In this document: piece after piece, positions 54,327-62,779 of the stretch | Position numbering within the stretch: the first letter of the stretch is position 1 | Layout of the letters: every line of letters starts with the position of its first letter | Source: BOG-908 sp963850605 | GTDB lineage: Bacteria; Pseudomonadota; Alphaproteobacteria; Acetobacterales; Acetobacteraceae | Direction of reading: 5' to 3' | Assembly: GCA_963850605.1 (NCBI GenBank) | Contig: CAWKLX010000005.1 | Coordinates: forward strand, 1 to 64,000 | Length of the DNA stretch: 64,000 nucleotides | The notes under the pieces: generated by a model | What the model was told of the DNA's origin: nothing | Seen by the model: only the letters and a program-made list of their open reading frames with translations | The model's database searches: none | Position numbers and translations under genes: made by a program

Positions 54327-56643
54327 TTATCCGGCCAAGAGCAGGCGGTTGGGCGGAGATGCTTTGATTGTCATGACGTTGGCGATGCTGTCTGAGGAGC
54401 ACGGGCGGCCGAAGAAGTAGCCTTGTACCTGGCTGCACCCCGTGCGCCGCAGCAACTCGGCCTGGGCGTGCGTCTCCACACCTTCGCCGGTGGTGCACAT
54501 CCCTAGGCTGCCGGCCATGCCGACAATGGCCTGTATTATGGCGAGCGCGTTGTCGGTAACGCCAAGGTCGCGGATGAAAGACTGGTCGATTTTGACTTTA
54601 TCGAAGGGAAATGACCGCAGATAGCTCAAGGACGAGTAGCCGGTTCCGAAATCGTCCAGTGCTATGTGAATGCCGCGCGAGCGCAGCGCATACAGGCAAG
54701 TCAGTGTGGTGTCCAAGGCATCCAGGAACACTGACTCGGTGATCTCCAACTCCAGGCGCGTGGCCGGCAGCCCGGTGTCAGCTAGAACGGTGTCGATCAG
54801 GTCGAGCAGGCCAGGGTCGCGGAATTGTAGCGGGGACAGGTTGACGGCAACGCGGGACTTGCCGGCCCAGCCTGCCGCCTGCTCGCAGGCCCGGCGCAGC
54901 ACCCAGGCGCCGAGCGGATAAATCAGGCCCGCCTCCTCCGCGGCCGGGATGAACTCGGCAGGCGACACCCGGCCACGAACCGGATGGGTCCATCGGGCCA
55001 GCGCTTCTGCCCCGATAACGTCGCCCGAGCCGATGTCTACGATCGGCTGGAAATCGAGGGTCAGCTCGTCATGATCGATGGCGTAGCGCAAATCGGCTTG
55101 CAGCCTGTGTTTCTCTTGCGCACGAATGGCCATTTCGGGTTTGAAGAAGCACCAGGTGCCACGACCTGCGGTCTTGGAATGATAGAGGGCCAGGTCAGCG
55201 GTTCGGAGCAAATCGTCGGGGAACAGGCCAGCGCATTCGGAGGCGATACCGATACTGACGCCCACGGTCAGGGAAGACCCCCCGACCTGGAAGGGATCGG
55301 CCACACGCTCGATGAGGCGCTGGGCAAGCAGGGAGGCGGCCTCCGCATCTGCGCCGGCTTGCAAGACGGCGAACTCGTCGCCGCCCAGCCGGGCCACCAC
55401 GTCGCCTTCGCGCACGCTGGTCCGTAGCCGCCCGGCGACTGCGGCCAGCAGCGCGTCCCCGGTGCTGTGCCCGAACGTGTCGTTAACGGCTTTAAACCCA
55501 TCCAGATCGAGGCACAGGACGGCAAACCGGGTCGGCTGGGCGCAGGCTTGGGCGAGTGCCTCCTGAAAGAGGGTGCGGTTCGGCAGATCAGTGAGGCTGT
55601 CATAACGGGCGAGGTAGGCGATGCGCTCATCCGACCTGTGGGCGGCGGTAATGTCCGACCCGACACCGCGAAACCCTTGGAAACCGCCATAGCTGTCGAG
55701 CACGGGCTTTCCCGAGACCATGAGCCAATGGAGCTGGCCTTCAAGGGCGATAACGATCTGCATGTCGCGAAAGGGCACCCGGTCGGCAAGGCAGGCCAGG
55801 ACCTTGGCCGTGTCCCGCCCCTCTTGGCCGGCCTCGCACGAACCACCCTTGATCCAGCCCAAAATGGAGCCACCCTCAAGCACTGCGGGCGGGCAGCCCA
55901 TAATCTGGGCGAGACGTTCGGAGACGCGATGCAATCGCAAATCTGCATCGGCTTCCCACAAGAAGTCCAAGGCATTTTCTTCGAATTCGCGGAGAAGAAG
56001 GCCGATGACTTCGCCCTGTTCTTCGCTGCGTGATCTCGTTGAGAACGCGTTGCGCGAAGTCGATACTTTGGCTCCAAACAACACCACTGGTCATAGCACA
56101 GAAGATGATCAAGGTCAGGGCGTGCTGGAGGCTGATCGACTGATGCAGTAGCGGCATCGGTAGCAGCACGCCCAAGGTTATCAGCGCGGCGAACGAGAGG
56201 GCAGCCGGCAATAAGGGGGCGAGCATAACGCTGGCCGAAATCAAACCCGCGCCGACATAGATCAGCAACTGCCGCTGATCTGGCGTGGCGACCGGCATCA
56301 GCATGACGGGCATAGTGGACCAGGTGACAGCGATGAGCAGTGTGAACGCGATACGCACGCGCCGCGTCCGTGCTGTGGCCACCTTATGGCCTGCGGCAAG
56401 CCACCGCCTTGCGCCGAAGATTGCCAGACCGTGAAGAATTGTGAGCGTTAGGAACAGACTGATCAGGTAGGTCTGCGACGCCACATTCCAGAATGTGATC
56501 ACGATGATTGCGGAGGTGACCAGCGAACACGCAGCCATGGTCGGAGTCCATCGCGCGATGGCAGTGATTTGCTGACCCCGCAGCCGGTCGGGCGCCAATT
56601 GGCTGCCCTGTGACCTTGCCGCGAGAGGTGATATGGCGTTCAT
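54327..56643 (-). pseudogene. Membrane-anchored PAS-GGDEF-EAL protein, frameshifted near 56030
   Basis: From ATG 56643 (MNAISPLAARSQ) the N-terminus has five or six membrane helices (MASE-like, IIVITFWNVASQTYLISLFL and later). After LNEITQR the frame shifts by one base; the rest (SEEQGEVIGLLLREFEENAL) continues to 54327 with a PAS domain, a GGDEF domain with active LGGDEFAVL, and an EAL domain (GAEALARWTHP, LDDFGTGYSSL). Combined length is about 770 residues. Both catalytic motifs are intact, so the protein would be bifunctional if the shift is an assembly error. A start at ATG 56087 would lack the membrane part. Confidence 0.75.
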
Positions 56644-56659
56644 CGGTTTCTCGAAGTGT

Positions 56660-56794
56660 TCAGGCAGGCTCCCACAGGGACATGACGAAATCGTAAATGC
56701 GGTGGGCGCCCATGTTGGCGCCATCGGCGGTGTGGTTCTGCCGATACAGCGTGATGAGCTGGTTTCGCGGATATCTCAAGGAGACCGCCGCCAT
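56660..56794 (-). CDS. Possible 44-residue protein
   Basis: Leftward ATG 56794 to TGA 56660 encodes MAAVSLRYPRNQLITLYRQN then HTADGANMGAHRIYDFVMSL. Codon use and residue mix look protein-like, and it is located just before the GGDEF-EAL gene. The ribosome-binding site is poor. I do not recognise it. Confidence 0.3.
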   Translation of the reverse strand: MAAVSLRYPRNQLITLYRQNHTADGANMGAHRIYDFVMSLWEPA

Positions 56795-57012
56795 GAAGGT
56801 TTTCTCAGCCGAGCGCCGTCGAGGTGATCGGTCCGACGGTCGGCGTTGATCGCCACGCCGGGGACGGTCTCCGGCGGCGCAGTTTGGAACGATGCTAAAC
56901 CAGCATGCAGCTTCAGAAAGCGCCGTTTGGTTCTAACTCATGACAGCGCAGCTGAGAGCAGCATGGTTATCAAAGTCGGCGCGTGACGTTCCCATCTTTC
57001 GACGGAAGACCG
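56795..57012. other. Intergenic region, nothing recognisable
   Basis: Short stretch (part of a 370-base region between the GGDEF-EAL gene and the next leftward gene). An 18-codon rightward frame from ATG 56793 has AAGGAG 12 bases upstream, but its product is basic and low-complexity and it is antisense to the small ORF. No further genes or repeats seen. Confidence 0.5.
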
Positions 57013-57426
57013 TCAATTCTCCCCGGTGTTCGACCACAAATAGGTGACGTCGCCGCGCGGTGTGGTGGGTGGCAGCACGATCATCCCGTGCTCCGGCGGC
57101 AAGATAGCGCCGGTCGAAGCGCGGTAGCGATCAGCGTCCGAGGGAACGGGCGCGTCCAGCAACGGACCCGCATTCGCCTCGCGTTCCGCTACGCCCGAAT
57201 TGTAGCCACCGACAAACACAAACTGTCCGTTGATCACGGTGCGGGTGCCCAGACGGGCATACCCTGACCCGGCGCGTCCATGCAGACCGCTAAAACTCTG
57301 CCGGCCAGCCGTAATATGGACCTGTGGCGCAGGTGCCACGAACACGCTGTGCGCCGTGGCGTTTGTCACTACGAACGAACCCCCACATACAGCCAACGAA
57401 AGCGCCAGGACCCGACGAGACATCAT
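57013..57426 (-). CDS. Hypothetical secreted protein
   Basis: This is a 137-residue protein starting at ATG 57426 or 57423 (MMSRRVLALSLAVCGG). A signal peptide ends around VVTNATA. The mature part has repeated short beta-like stretches (HSVFVAPAPQVHITAGRQSF, RTVINGQFVFVGGYNSGV) and ends in DVTYLWSNTGEN. I do not recognise a family. It is monocistronic, and the typA gene downstream runs in the opposite reading order only by position, on the same strand about 170 bases before. Confidence 0.6.
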   Translation of the reverse strand: MMSRRVLALSLAVCGGSFVVTNATAHSVFVAPAPQVHITAGRQSFSGLHGRAGSGYARLGTRTVINGQFVFVGGYNSGVAEREANAGPLLDAPVPSDADRYRASTGAILPPEHGMIVLPPTTPRGDVTYLWSNTGEN

Positions 57427-57513
57427 GGGGACGTATCCTATACCATTTCGCAAACGATACAGATAAACAGCCCCCGCCGCAAGATCCGGCGCAGTGCGGA
57501 CGATGCGATCTAT

Positions 57514-59340
57514 CTAAGCCGCCGCGTCCGCTTTCTTTTCGTGACGCTTGCGTTCGTTCGGATCGAGGTATTTCTTCCGAATACGCACGGCGCTCGGCGT
57601 CACCTCGACCAGCTCGTCATCCTCGATATACGCGATCGACTGTTCCAGGTTGAGGCGGCGCGGTGGGATCAGCAGCATCGCCTCGTCCTTGCCGGCGGCG
57701 CGGATGTTGGTGAGCTTCTTCTCCTTGATCGGGTTGATGTCGAGATCGCTCTCCCGCGAGTGCTCGCCCAAAATCATGCCGACATAGACGGCCTCGCCAG
57801 GATTGACGAACAGAGTGCCTCGCTCCTGCAGATACCAAAGCGCATATTGCACGGCGTTGCCGTTCTCCGAGCTGATCAGCGACCCGTTGCGCCGCCCCTC
57901 GATCGGCCCCGCCCAGGGACGATAGCCGGCGAAGAGCCGGTTCATGATGCCGGTGCCGCGCGTGTCGGTCAGAAACTCGCCGTGATAGCCGATCAGCCCT
58001 CGGCTCGGCATGATGAAGGTCAGCCGGACCTTGCCGCCGCCTGACGGGCGCATGTCCTGCATCTGGCCTTTTCTGCGGCTCAGCTTTTCCACCACCGCGC
58101 CCGAATACGGCTCGTCCACATCCACGAGTACCTCTTCATACGGCTCCTCACGCTCACCCGTTTCCGGATTTTGCTGGGTCAGCACGCGCGGACGGCCGAT
58201 CGACAATTCAAAACCTTCACGGCGCATCGTCTCGATCAGCACGCCCAGCTGCAACTCGCCGCGGCCGGCAACTTCGAACGCTTCGCTCTCCTGGCTTTCG
58301 GTAACCCGGATAGCGACGTTGCCCTCTGCCTCACGCAGCAGCCGGTCGCGTATCTGGCGCGACGTGACCTTCTTGCCTTCCTTGCCGCCCAAGGGACCGT
58401 CGTTGACGCGGAATGTCATGGCGAGCGTCGGCGGATCGACCGGGATCGCGTGCAGCGGCTCTGTCAGCTCCGGCGCACCGATGCTGTCGGGGATGGTGGC
58501 GTCAGTCAGCCCGGCCACGGCCACGATGTCGCCGGCCTCGGCCTCCTCGACCGTCACCCGGTCCAAGCCGCGGAACCCCAGCAGCTTGGTCAGCCGCGCA
58601 CTCTCGACGACGGAGCCGTCCTGCCGCAGCACGCGCACTGGCATGTTCAGCCGCGCCCGCCCCTGCTCGATACGGCCGGTCAGCACGCGCCCGAGGAAAT
58701 TGTCGTATTCGAGGATGGACGCGACCATGGCGAACGGCGCCTCCGCATCCAGCGCCGGCGCCTTCACATGACTCAGCACCAGGTTGAACAGTGCCGAAAG
58801 ATCCTTTCGCGCGCCCTCCAGCTCGGCATCGGCCCATCCCTGGCGGCCGGACGCGTACAGCATCGGGAAATCCAGCTGCTCGTCAGTGGCGCCCAAGGCG
58901 GCAAAAAGATCGAAAACCTCGGTGTGCACCTCGTCTGGGCGTGCATCCTGTCGATCGATCTTGTTGACCACGACAATCGGTTTGAGGCCGCGTTGCAGCG
59001 CTTTGCCGACCACGAATTTGGTCTGGGGCAGCACGCCCTCGGCGGCATCGACCAGCACGATGGCGCCATCCACCATGTTGAGGATGCGCTCCACCTCGCC
59101 GCCGAAATCGGCGTGGCCGGGCGTATCGACAATGTTGATGCGCGTGTCGTGCCACACCACGCTGGCGCATTTGGCCAGGATGGTGATGCCACGCTCCTTT
59201 TCCAAATCGTTGCGGTCCAGCGCGCGTTCGACCACCGCCTGGTGTTCGCGATACGCGCCCGACTGCTTCAGCAGCTGATCGACCAGGGTTGTCTTGCCAT
59301 GGTCGACATGGGCGATAATGGCGACGTTGCGTATGTCCAT
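57514..59340 (-). CDS. typA: Translational GTPase TypA/BipA
   Basis: This is a 608-residue ribosome-associated GTPase. G1 is AHVDHGKTTL (residues 10-19), G3 DTPGHADFGG and G4 NKIDRQDAR. Domain II and the C-terminal part are present (LFAGYRPWAGPIEGRRNGSL, EAVYVGMILGEHSRESDLDI), and the end NERKRHEKKADAAA is the basic tail of the family. It aids 50S assembly and stress translation. ATG 59340 is the natural start. Confidence 0.97.
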   Translation of the reverse strand: MDIRNVAIIAHVDHGKTTLVDQLLKQSGAYREHQAVVERALDRNDLEKERGITILAKCASVVWHDTRINIVDTPGHADFGGEVERILNMVDGAIVLVDAAEGVLPQTKFVVGKALQRGLKPIVVVNKIDRQDARPDEVHTEVFDLFAALGATDEQLDFPMLYASGRQGWADAELEGARKDLSALFNLVLSHVKAPALDAEAPFAMVASILEYDNFLGRVLTGRIEQGRARLNMPVRVLRQDGSVVESARLTKLLGFRGLDRVTVEEAEAGDIVAVAGLTDATIPDSIGAPELTEPLHAIPVDPPTLAMTFRVNDGPLGGKEGKKVTSRQIRDRLLREAEGNVAIRVTESQESEAFEVAGRGELQLGVLIETMRREGFELSIGRPRVLTQQNPETGEREEPYEEVLVDVDEPYSGAVVEKLSRRKGQMQDMRPSGGGKVRLTFIMPSRGLIGYHGEFLTDTRGTGIMNRLFAGYRPWAGPIEGRRNGSLISSENGNAVQYALWYLQERGTLFVNPGEAVYVGMILGEHSRESDLDINPIKEKKLTNIRAAGKDEAMLLIPPRRLNLEQSIAYIEDDELVEVTPSAVRIRKKYLDPNERKRHEKKADAAA

Positions 59341-59379
59341 GGGGCGCGCACTTTACCAGTAGGGTCAGTGGCTCATGCG

Positions 59380-59407
59380 AAAAGGGCCTGACCGGACGGT
59401 CAGACCC
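59380..59407 (-). terminator. Predicted intrinsic terminator
   Basis: GGGCCTGACC and GGTCAGACCC form a 10-base stem (one mismatch) with loop GGAC. Read leftward the stem is followed by TTTT. It would end the transcript from the leftward secreted-protein gene (59525) before typA. Confidence 0.6.
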
Positions 59408-59524
59408 CTATGCGAGCCGAGTTGCCCGGTAGATAGTCGCTGGGCTTCGCAGATGCGAGCGAAAAAGCCGTGACGCCGAAGCCGGCATGGCAGGGCTGCA
59501 TCGCGCCTCGCCCGCCGGCGTCAA

Positions 59525-60122
59525 CTAATTCGCACTGCCAGCCCCGGCCGGAGCGCCGGCCAGCGCCGTGTGAATGGCGGACCGGGCGCCGGCTATGTCA
59601 CCCGCGCCCAACGCCTTGCGGGCTTGGTTGACCTGAATGATCTCCGGGCCTTGCGCTGGCTGGTTGGCTTGGTCGACCGGGGTGCTGCGGTCCAGCAGCC
59701 TTGTCTCGGCCATCTCCAGCGCCTGTTGCGCCTGGCCCGTCTGGTGGATGGGCCAGCGCCCGGTCGGCGTCCCGAAGATAGTTCCAAGGTCCCGCATTCA
59801 TGCCGCCTGGCGGAGCAGGAAGGTGCGGTGCGATGGCGGAGTGACTGTCTGCCTCGCTGATATTGCTGGCGGTGGACGAGGCCGGGCCGCTCTCGCCTGT
59901 GCCCGGCTCATGGGCAAAGGTCTGGCCATCGGAATCGGCCACCCGCTTGACCGCCCGATGATGGACGGGCTTTGTCGGGGCAGCCCGGCTGGTTGCGGCC
60001 GGCGCGTCCACGGCGGTGCCGGCGTCCGAAGGCGCGCCTGGCTCCGATGACGCGGTTTGGGCCAGTGCGGGCGAGCAGGCGAGGCCAAATAGCGTGACCG
60101 ACGCGAGCAAGATGTTGCGCAT
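59525..60122 (-). pseudogene. Secreted low-complexity protein, frameshifted near 59752
   Basis: ATG 60122 (MRNILLASVTLFGLACSPAL) has a GGAGGAG ribosome-binding site and a signal peptide ending at ALAQ. An Ala/Pro/Ser-rich stretch follows, then NAGPWNYLRDADRALA. The next block, HQTGQAQQALEMAETRLLDR with STPVDQANQPAQGPEIIQVN and a helical end (ARKALGAGDIAGARSAIHTA), is one base out of frame. The protein would be about 200 residues. The helical C-terminus suggests a conserved function, but I do not know it. Confidence 0.65.
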
Positions 60123-60352
60123 AAGCACTCCTCCAAAATGATCGATCGGCGGCGCTGGACCGCGCGCCTGGCGTGGCGCCGCGCCGGGCGGTTCATGCGC
60201 GACATAACGGCTGCGGCGCAGCCAGGTTGCGCGCGGGCAGGGCAGCGCGGTTCAGGCGAACCCTGTTTGCGATCGGCCGAGTCAGCACGCCTTGCACCCG
60301 TCCCGGCCTGCCGTTAGACAGGCCCGCCCGGCTCGCCCGACGGCCTGTCCTT

Positions 60353-60427
60353 TGGGGGATAGTTTAGCGGTAGAACTTCCGACTCTCGACTCGGAAAGCC
60401 TTGGTTCGAATCCAGGTCCCCCAGCCA
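60353..60427 (+). tRNA. tRNA-Gln (CTG) with an 8-base anticodon loop
   Basis: The acceptor TGGGGGA pairs with TCCCCCA (U1-A72, discriminator G, encoded CCA), a tRNA-Gln trait. The D arm GTTTAGCGGTAGAAC and T arm are normal. The anticodon stem TCCGA/TCGGA encloses CTCTCGAC, 8 bases. My recollection of alphaproteobacterial tRNA-Gln(CTG) is CTCTGAC, so one extra C has entered. Without it the anticodon is CTG. With a strict U33 the extra base would make CTC, normally glutamate. The total is 75 rather than 74 bases. Confidence 0.8.
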
Positions 60428-60877
60428 TTCGCCCCGCAACCCCCTGAATCCATGAACTGATCGGACGCCTTCACCGGTTGCGGCGGTCTTTGTTGTACAG
60501 AGGTGTAGGCCAGGGGCCCCAAGCCACGCTGGGAACGCGGCCTTGGGCACGTCCGTGGACCATCTCTATCGCCGCCAATCCGTCCACTGTTGAGAGACGA
60601 TCGCGACCGGGACGGAAGGCCGTAGAACGGCAGCAGCGTGCGGGAAGCCGGATCGCCATACACCGTCAAGCCACGGGCCTGCCACCAGGCGGCCCAGGCG
60701 CCCTGACGCGATGCCAGCACCGCACGGCAGCCCGGTCGCCGGGACGCGGCGAGCGGAGCCCCAGCATCGGGGGCGGGATCGGCGCCGGGCGTGTCGGAAC
60801 CGGCGAAGCTGCGGTGTGCGGCCCCGAAACATGTTAGCCGGTATGCAATCTGCGGCCATGCAGATATCGGTGTGGCG
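60428..60877. other. Intergenic region, no confident gene
   Basis: About 450 bases between tRNA-Gln and the HAD gene. Open frames exist on the minus strand (for example a frame with LTVYGDPASRTLLPFYG), but they cross the tRNA and lack ribosome-binding sites. The fragment might be a decayed gene. No repeat copy recognised. Confidence 0.5.
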
Positions 60878-61738
60878 TCATTTCTGGCACAGCATGCCGT
60901 GGGAAAGCCGGCTGACGGCAACCTCGTCCAGGCTGGTGACCACCAGATCGGCACCGGCCGCCCACAGGCCAGCCGCGTCGTCGTGCCGGGCCACGCCAAT
61001 GGCCGTCATCCCGCCTGCCCGCGCGGCTACAATGCCGGCCGGCGCATCCTCCACCACGAAGCAATGGGCAGGTGCCGTCTTCAACTCGAACGCGGCCAGC
61101 AGAAAGATATCGGGCGCCGGCTTGCCGCGGGCCAGATCGCGGCCGCACACATTGGCATTGAACGTCTCTAGCAGCATGTGGTCCGGGCCGTCATGGATCA
61201 GCTGCATCATCGGGTTCGCGTTCTTCGATGACGATGCCGCCGCCACCGGCCAACCCAGCGCCCGAATTGCATCCAGGAAATGCAGCGCATCCGGGTAGGC
61301 GGTCACGCACCCCGCCTTGATCAGATCTTCGAGGCGGGCCTGCTTGCGATCGGCATAGAGTTCCGCCTGCTCTTCGGCGTGCGGCACATCCAACGCCTGC
61401 AACGCGGCGCGAGCGCCATCCAATCGCGGGCGGCCCGCGACGCGGGCCTGGTAGATCGCCGTGGTAAAGCGGGTCGGGTCGGCCAGGCCGGTCAACGCCT
61501 CGCGCCAGGCGCGTTCGTGCGGTGAGGCCAGCAGCACGCCGTCCACATCGAAGATACCGGCCGTGAGCGCCAGGCGGGTCGTGCGCGCGGTCCGCGCCTG
61601 CTCCAGCCTGGCGGCGTGCATACTGGGTGGTATCACGATCGTGCCGCGCCCTTTCAGAAGGGCGGTGGTTTGGGGCGGCCCCCTGGGCACGTCCGGCTGG
61701 GCGAGCTTCCGAGATGAGGTGTCCTGCAAGAAACTCAT
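60878..61738 (-). CDS. HAD-family phosphatase/beta-phosphoglucomutase-like
   Basis: This is a 286-residue protein from ATG 61738 (AGGCAGGA upstream); ATG 61621 is an alternative. The catalytic aspartates are in GIFDVDGVLLASPHERAWRE, followed by AASSSKNANPM (motif II) and GKPAPDIFLLAA, VVEDAPAGIVAARAGG (motifs III and IV). This matches beta-phosphoglucomutase-like phosphatases acting on sugar phosphates or trehalose-type metabolites. The N-terminal 60 residues are basic and not part of the HAD core. Confidence 0.88.
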   Translation of the reverse strand: MSFLQDTSSRKLAQPDVPRGPPQTTALLKGRGTIVIPPSMHAARLEQARTARTTRLALTAGIFDVDGVLLASPHERAWREALTGLADPTRFTTAIYQARVAGRPRLDGARAALQALDVPHAEEQAELYADRKQARLEDLIKAGCVTAYPDALHFLDAIRALGWPVAAASSSKNANPMMQLIHDGPDHMLLETFNANVCGRDLARGKPAPDIFLLAAFELKTAPAHCFVVEDAPAGIVAARAGGMTAIGVARHDDAAGLWAAGADLVVTSLDEVAVSRLSHGMLCQK

Positions 61739-61800
61739 GGTCCTGCCTTTCGATCCTGGCCATGTTCGGTCGTCTCGCCGGGATGAGGCAGGCTCGGAAT

Positions 61801-62655
61801 CTACGCAGGCGCCCCCGTGCTGGCGGTCTCGCCGGCCGCGAGTTCAATGACCTCCGCGGTAATCTCCTCCTGGCGCACAAGCCGCTCTCGCGCCTGCAAG
61901 TCTGCCAATTGGCGGGTGACTTGGCTGCGCGCGGCAGACATCGCCTGCATGCGGGCCTCGTTCTCGGCCGCGAACGCGTGCAGCGCCGCACGGCACAGCA
62001 AAGCGTGCATGTAGTCCGCCGTCAGCGCACGGATCAGCGCGCCGGGCGCCAGGTCGAGCAACGGTGCCGCGCCGCTTGGCGGACGCGGAAAGGCGGCGGG
62101 ATCGAAGGGAAACAGAAGATGGTGTTCCACCGTCGTCGGATGACCGGGATGCCACTGGGTATAGATGATGTCGAGCCGGTCCATGCGCTTGCTGGCGATG
62201 CTGGCGTAGACCGCGGTCGCCACGCGATCGGCAAGTTGCGGAATGCCTGGCGCATGCGCGGGCATCGGTGCTGTCCAGCCGGGCTTCACACCACGTTCGG
62301 CAATCGCCATCAGGCCGCGCGTGCCGATCAGGAACAGCTCGGATGTGCATAAGGCCGGACCGGCCGCATCCAGCACACGCTCGCTGAAGGCACCGGCAAA
62401 CCCTTGTTCGGCACAGAACAAGATCAAAGCTGCATGCGCCGGCGCGCGCGCACGGCCGGGTCGCGCGGCCGGCGCGAGTGACAGCACGCGTCCGATCGCA
62501 GCGGCGATCGTTGCCGCATACGTGTCCACCCCCGCAAGCTGCGCGCGGGCCTGCTGCGCCCGTGCGGCGGCGATGCCGCGCATGGCGTTGACGACCGCGC
62601 CGAGCTGGCGCACGCCGTCGATCCGCGCGCCGATATCGGCCAGGCGCTCGGTCAT
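61801..62655 (-). CDS. atpG: F1Fo ATP synthase gamma subunit, alternative (N-type) operon
   Basis: This is a 284-residue rotor subunit. MTERLADIGARIDGVRQLGA at the N-terminus and SAARSQVTRQLADLQARERL at the C-terminus are the coiled-coil helices that turn in the F1 core. Central sequence (FCAEQGFAGAFSERV) is more divergent than standard gamma. ATG 62655 lacks an obvious ribosome-binding site: the sequence just upstream is part of the A/T-rich repeat. It follows atpA (alpha) directly, the order A-G described for N-ATPases. Confidence 0.87.
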   Translation of the reverse strand: MTERLADIGARIDGVRQLGAVVNAMRGIAAARAQQARAQLAGVDTYAATIAAAIGRVLSLAPAARPGRARAPAHAALILFCAEQGFAGAFSERVLDAAGPALCTSELFLIGTRGLMAIAERGVKPGWTAPMPAHAPGIPQLADRVATAVYASIASKRMDRLDIIYTQWHPGHPTTVEHHLLFPFDPAAFPRPPSGAAPLLDLAPGALIRALTADYMHALLCRAALHAFAAENEARMQAMSAARSQVTRQLADLQARERLVRQEEITAEVIELAAGETASTGAPA

Positions 62656-62665
62656 AAAGGCAAGC

Positions 62666-62779
62666 GGTTCTTTTTTGAAAAAAAGAACCAAAAAGCTTTT
62701 CCGTCGCTGTCGCGGTCGTGTGGAAAGGCCCGCGATAGCACTGACAAAAGTTCTTTGCTTCTTTCTTTCAAGAAAGAAG
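62666..62779. repeat. Paired A/T-rich 3'-end hairpin repeat between atpA and atpG
   Basis: Left unit: GGTTC, TTTTTTGAAAAAAA, GAACC, AAAAAGCTTTT. Right unit, inverted: AGTTCTTTGC, TTCTTTC, TTTCAAGAAAG, AAG. The inner text CGCGATAGCACTGACAAAAG resembles the 41.2 kb copy. The right arm supplies the last codons (CTTCTTTCTTGA) of atpA. Confidence 0.8.

Noticed and set aside
60353..60427. Idea that this tRNA suppresses the +1 frame breaks in the window
   Set aside because: A four-base anticodon CUCG would read CGAG. No CGAG is found at the break sites examined (26.4, 56.0 and 59.75 kb).
60364..60999. Long minus-strand open frame across tRNA-Gln and the start of the HAD gene
   Set aside because: It contains the tRNA antisense and the HAD gene's opposite frame, has no ribosome-binding site and low-complexity GC-rich composition.
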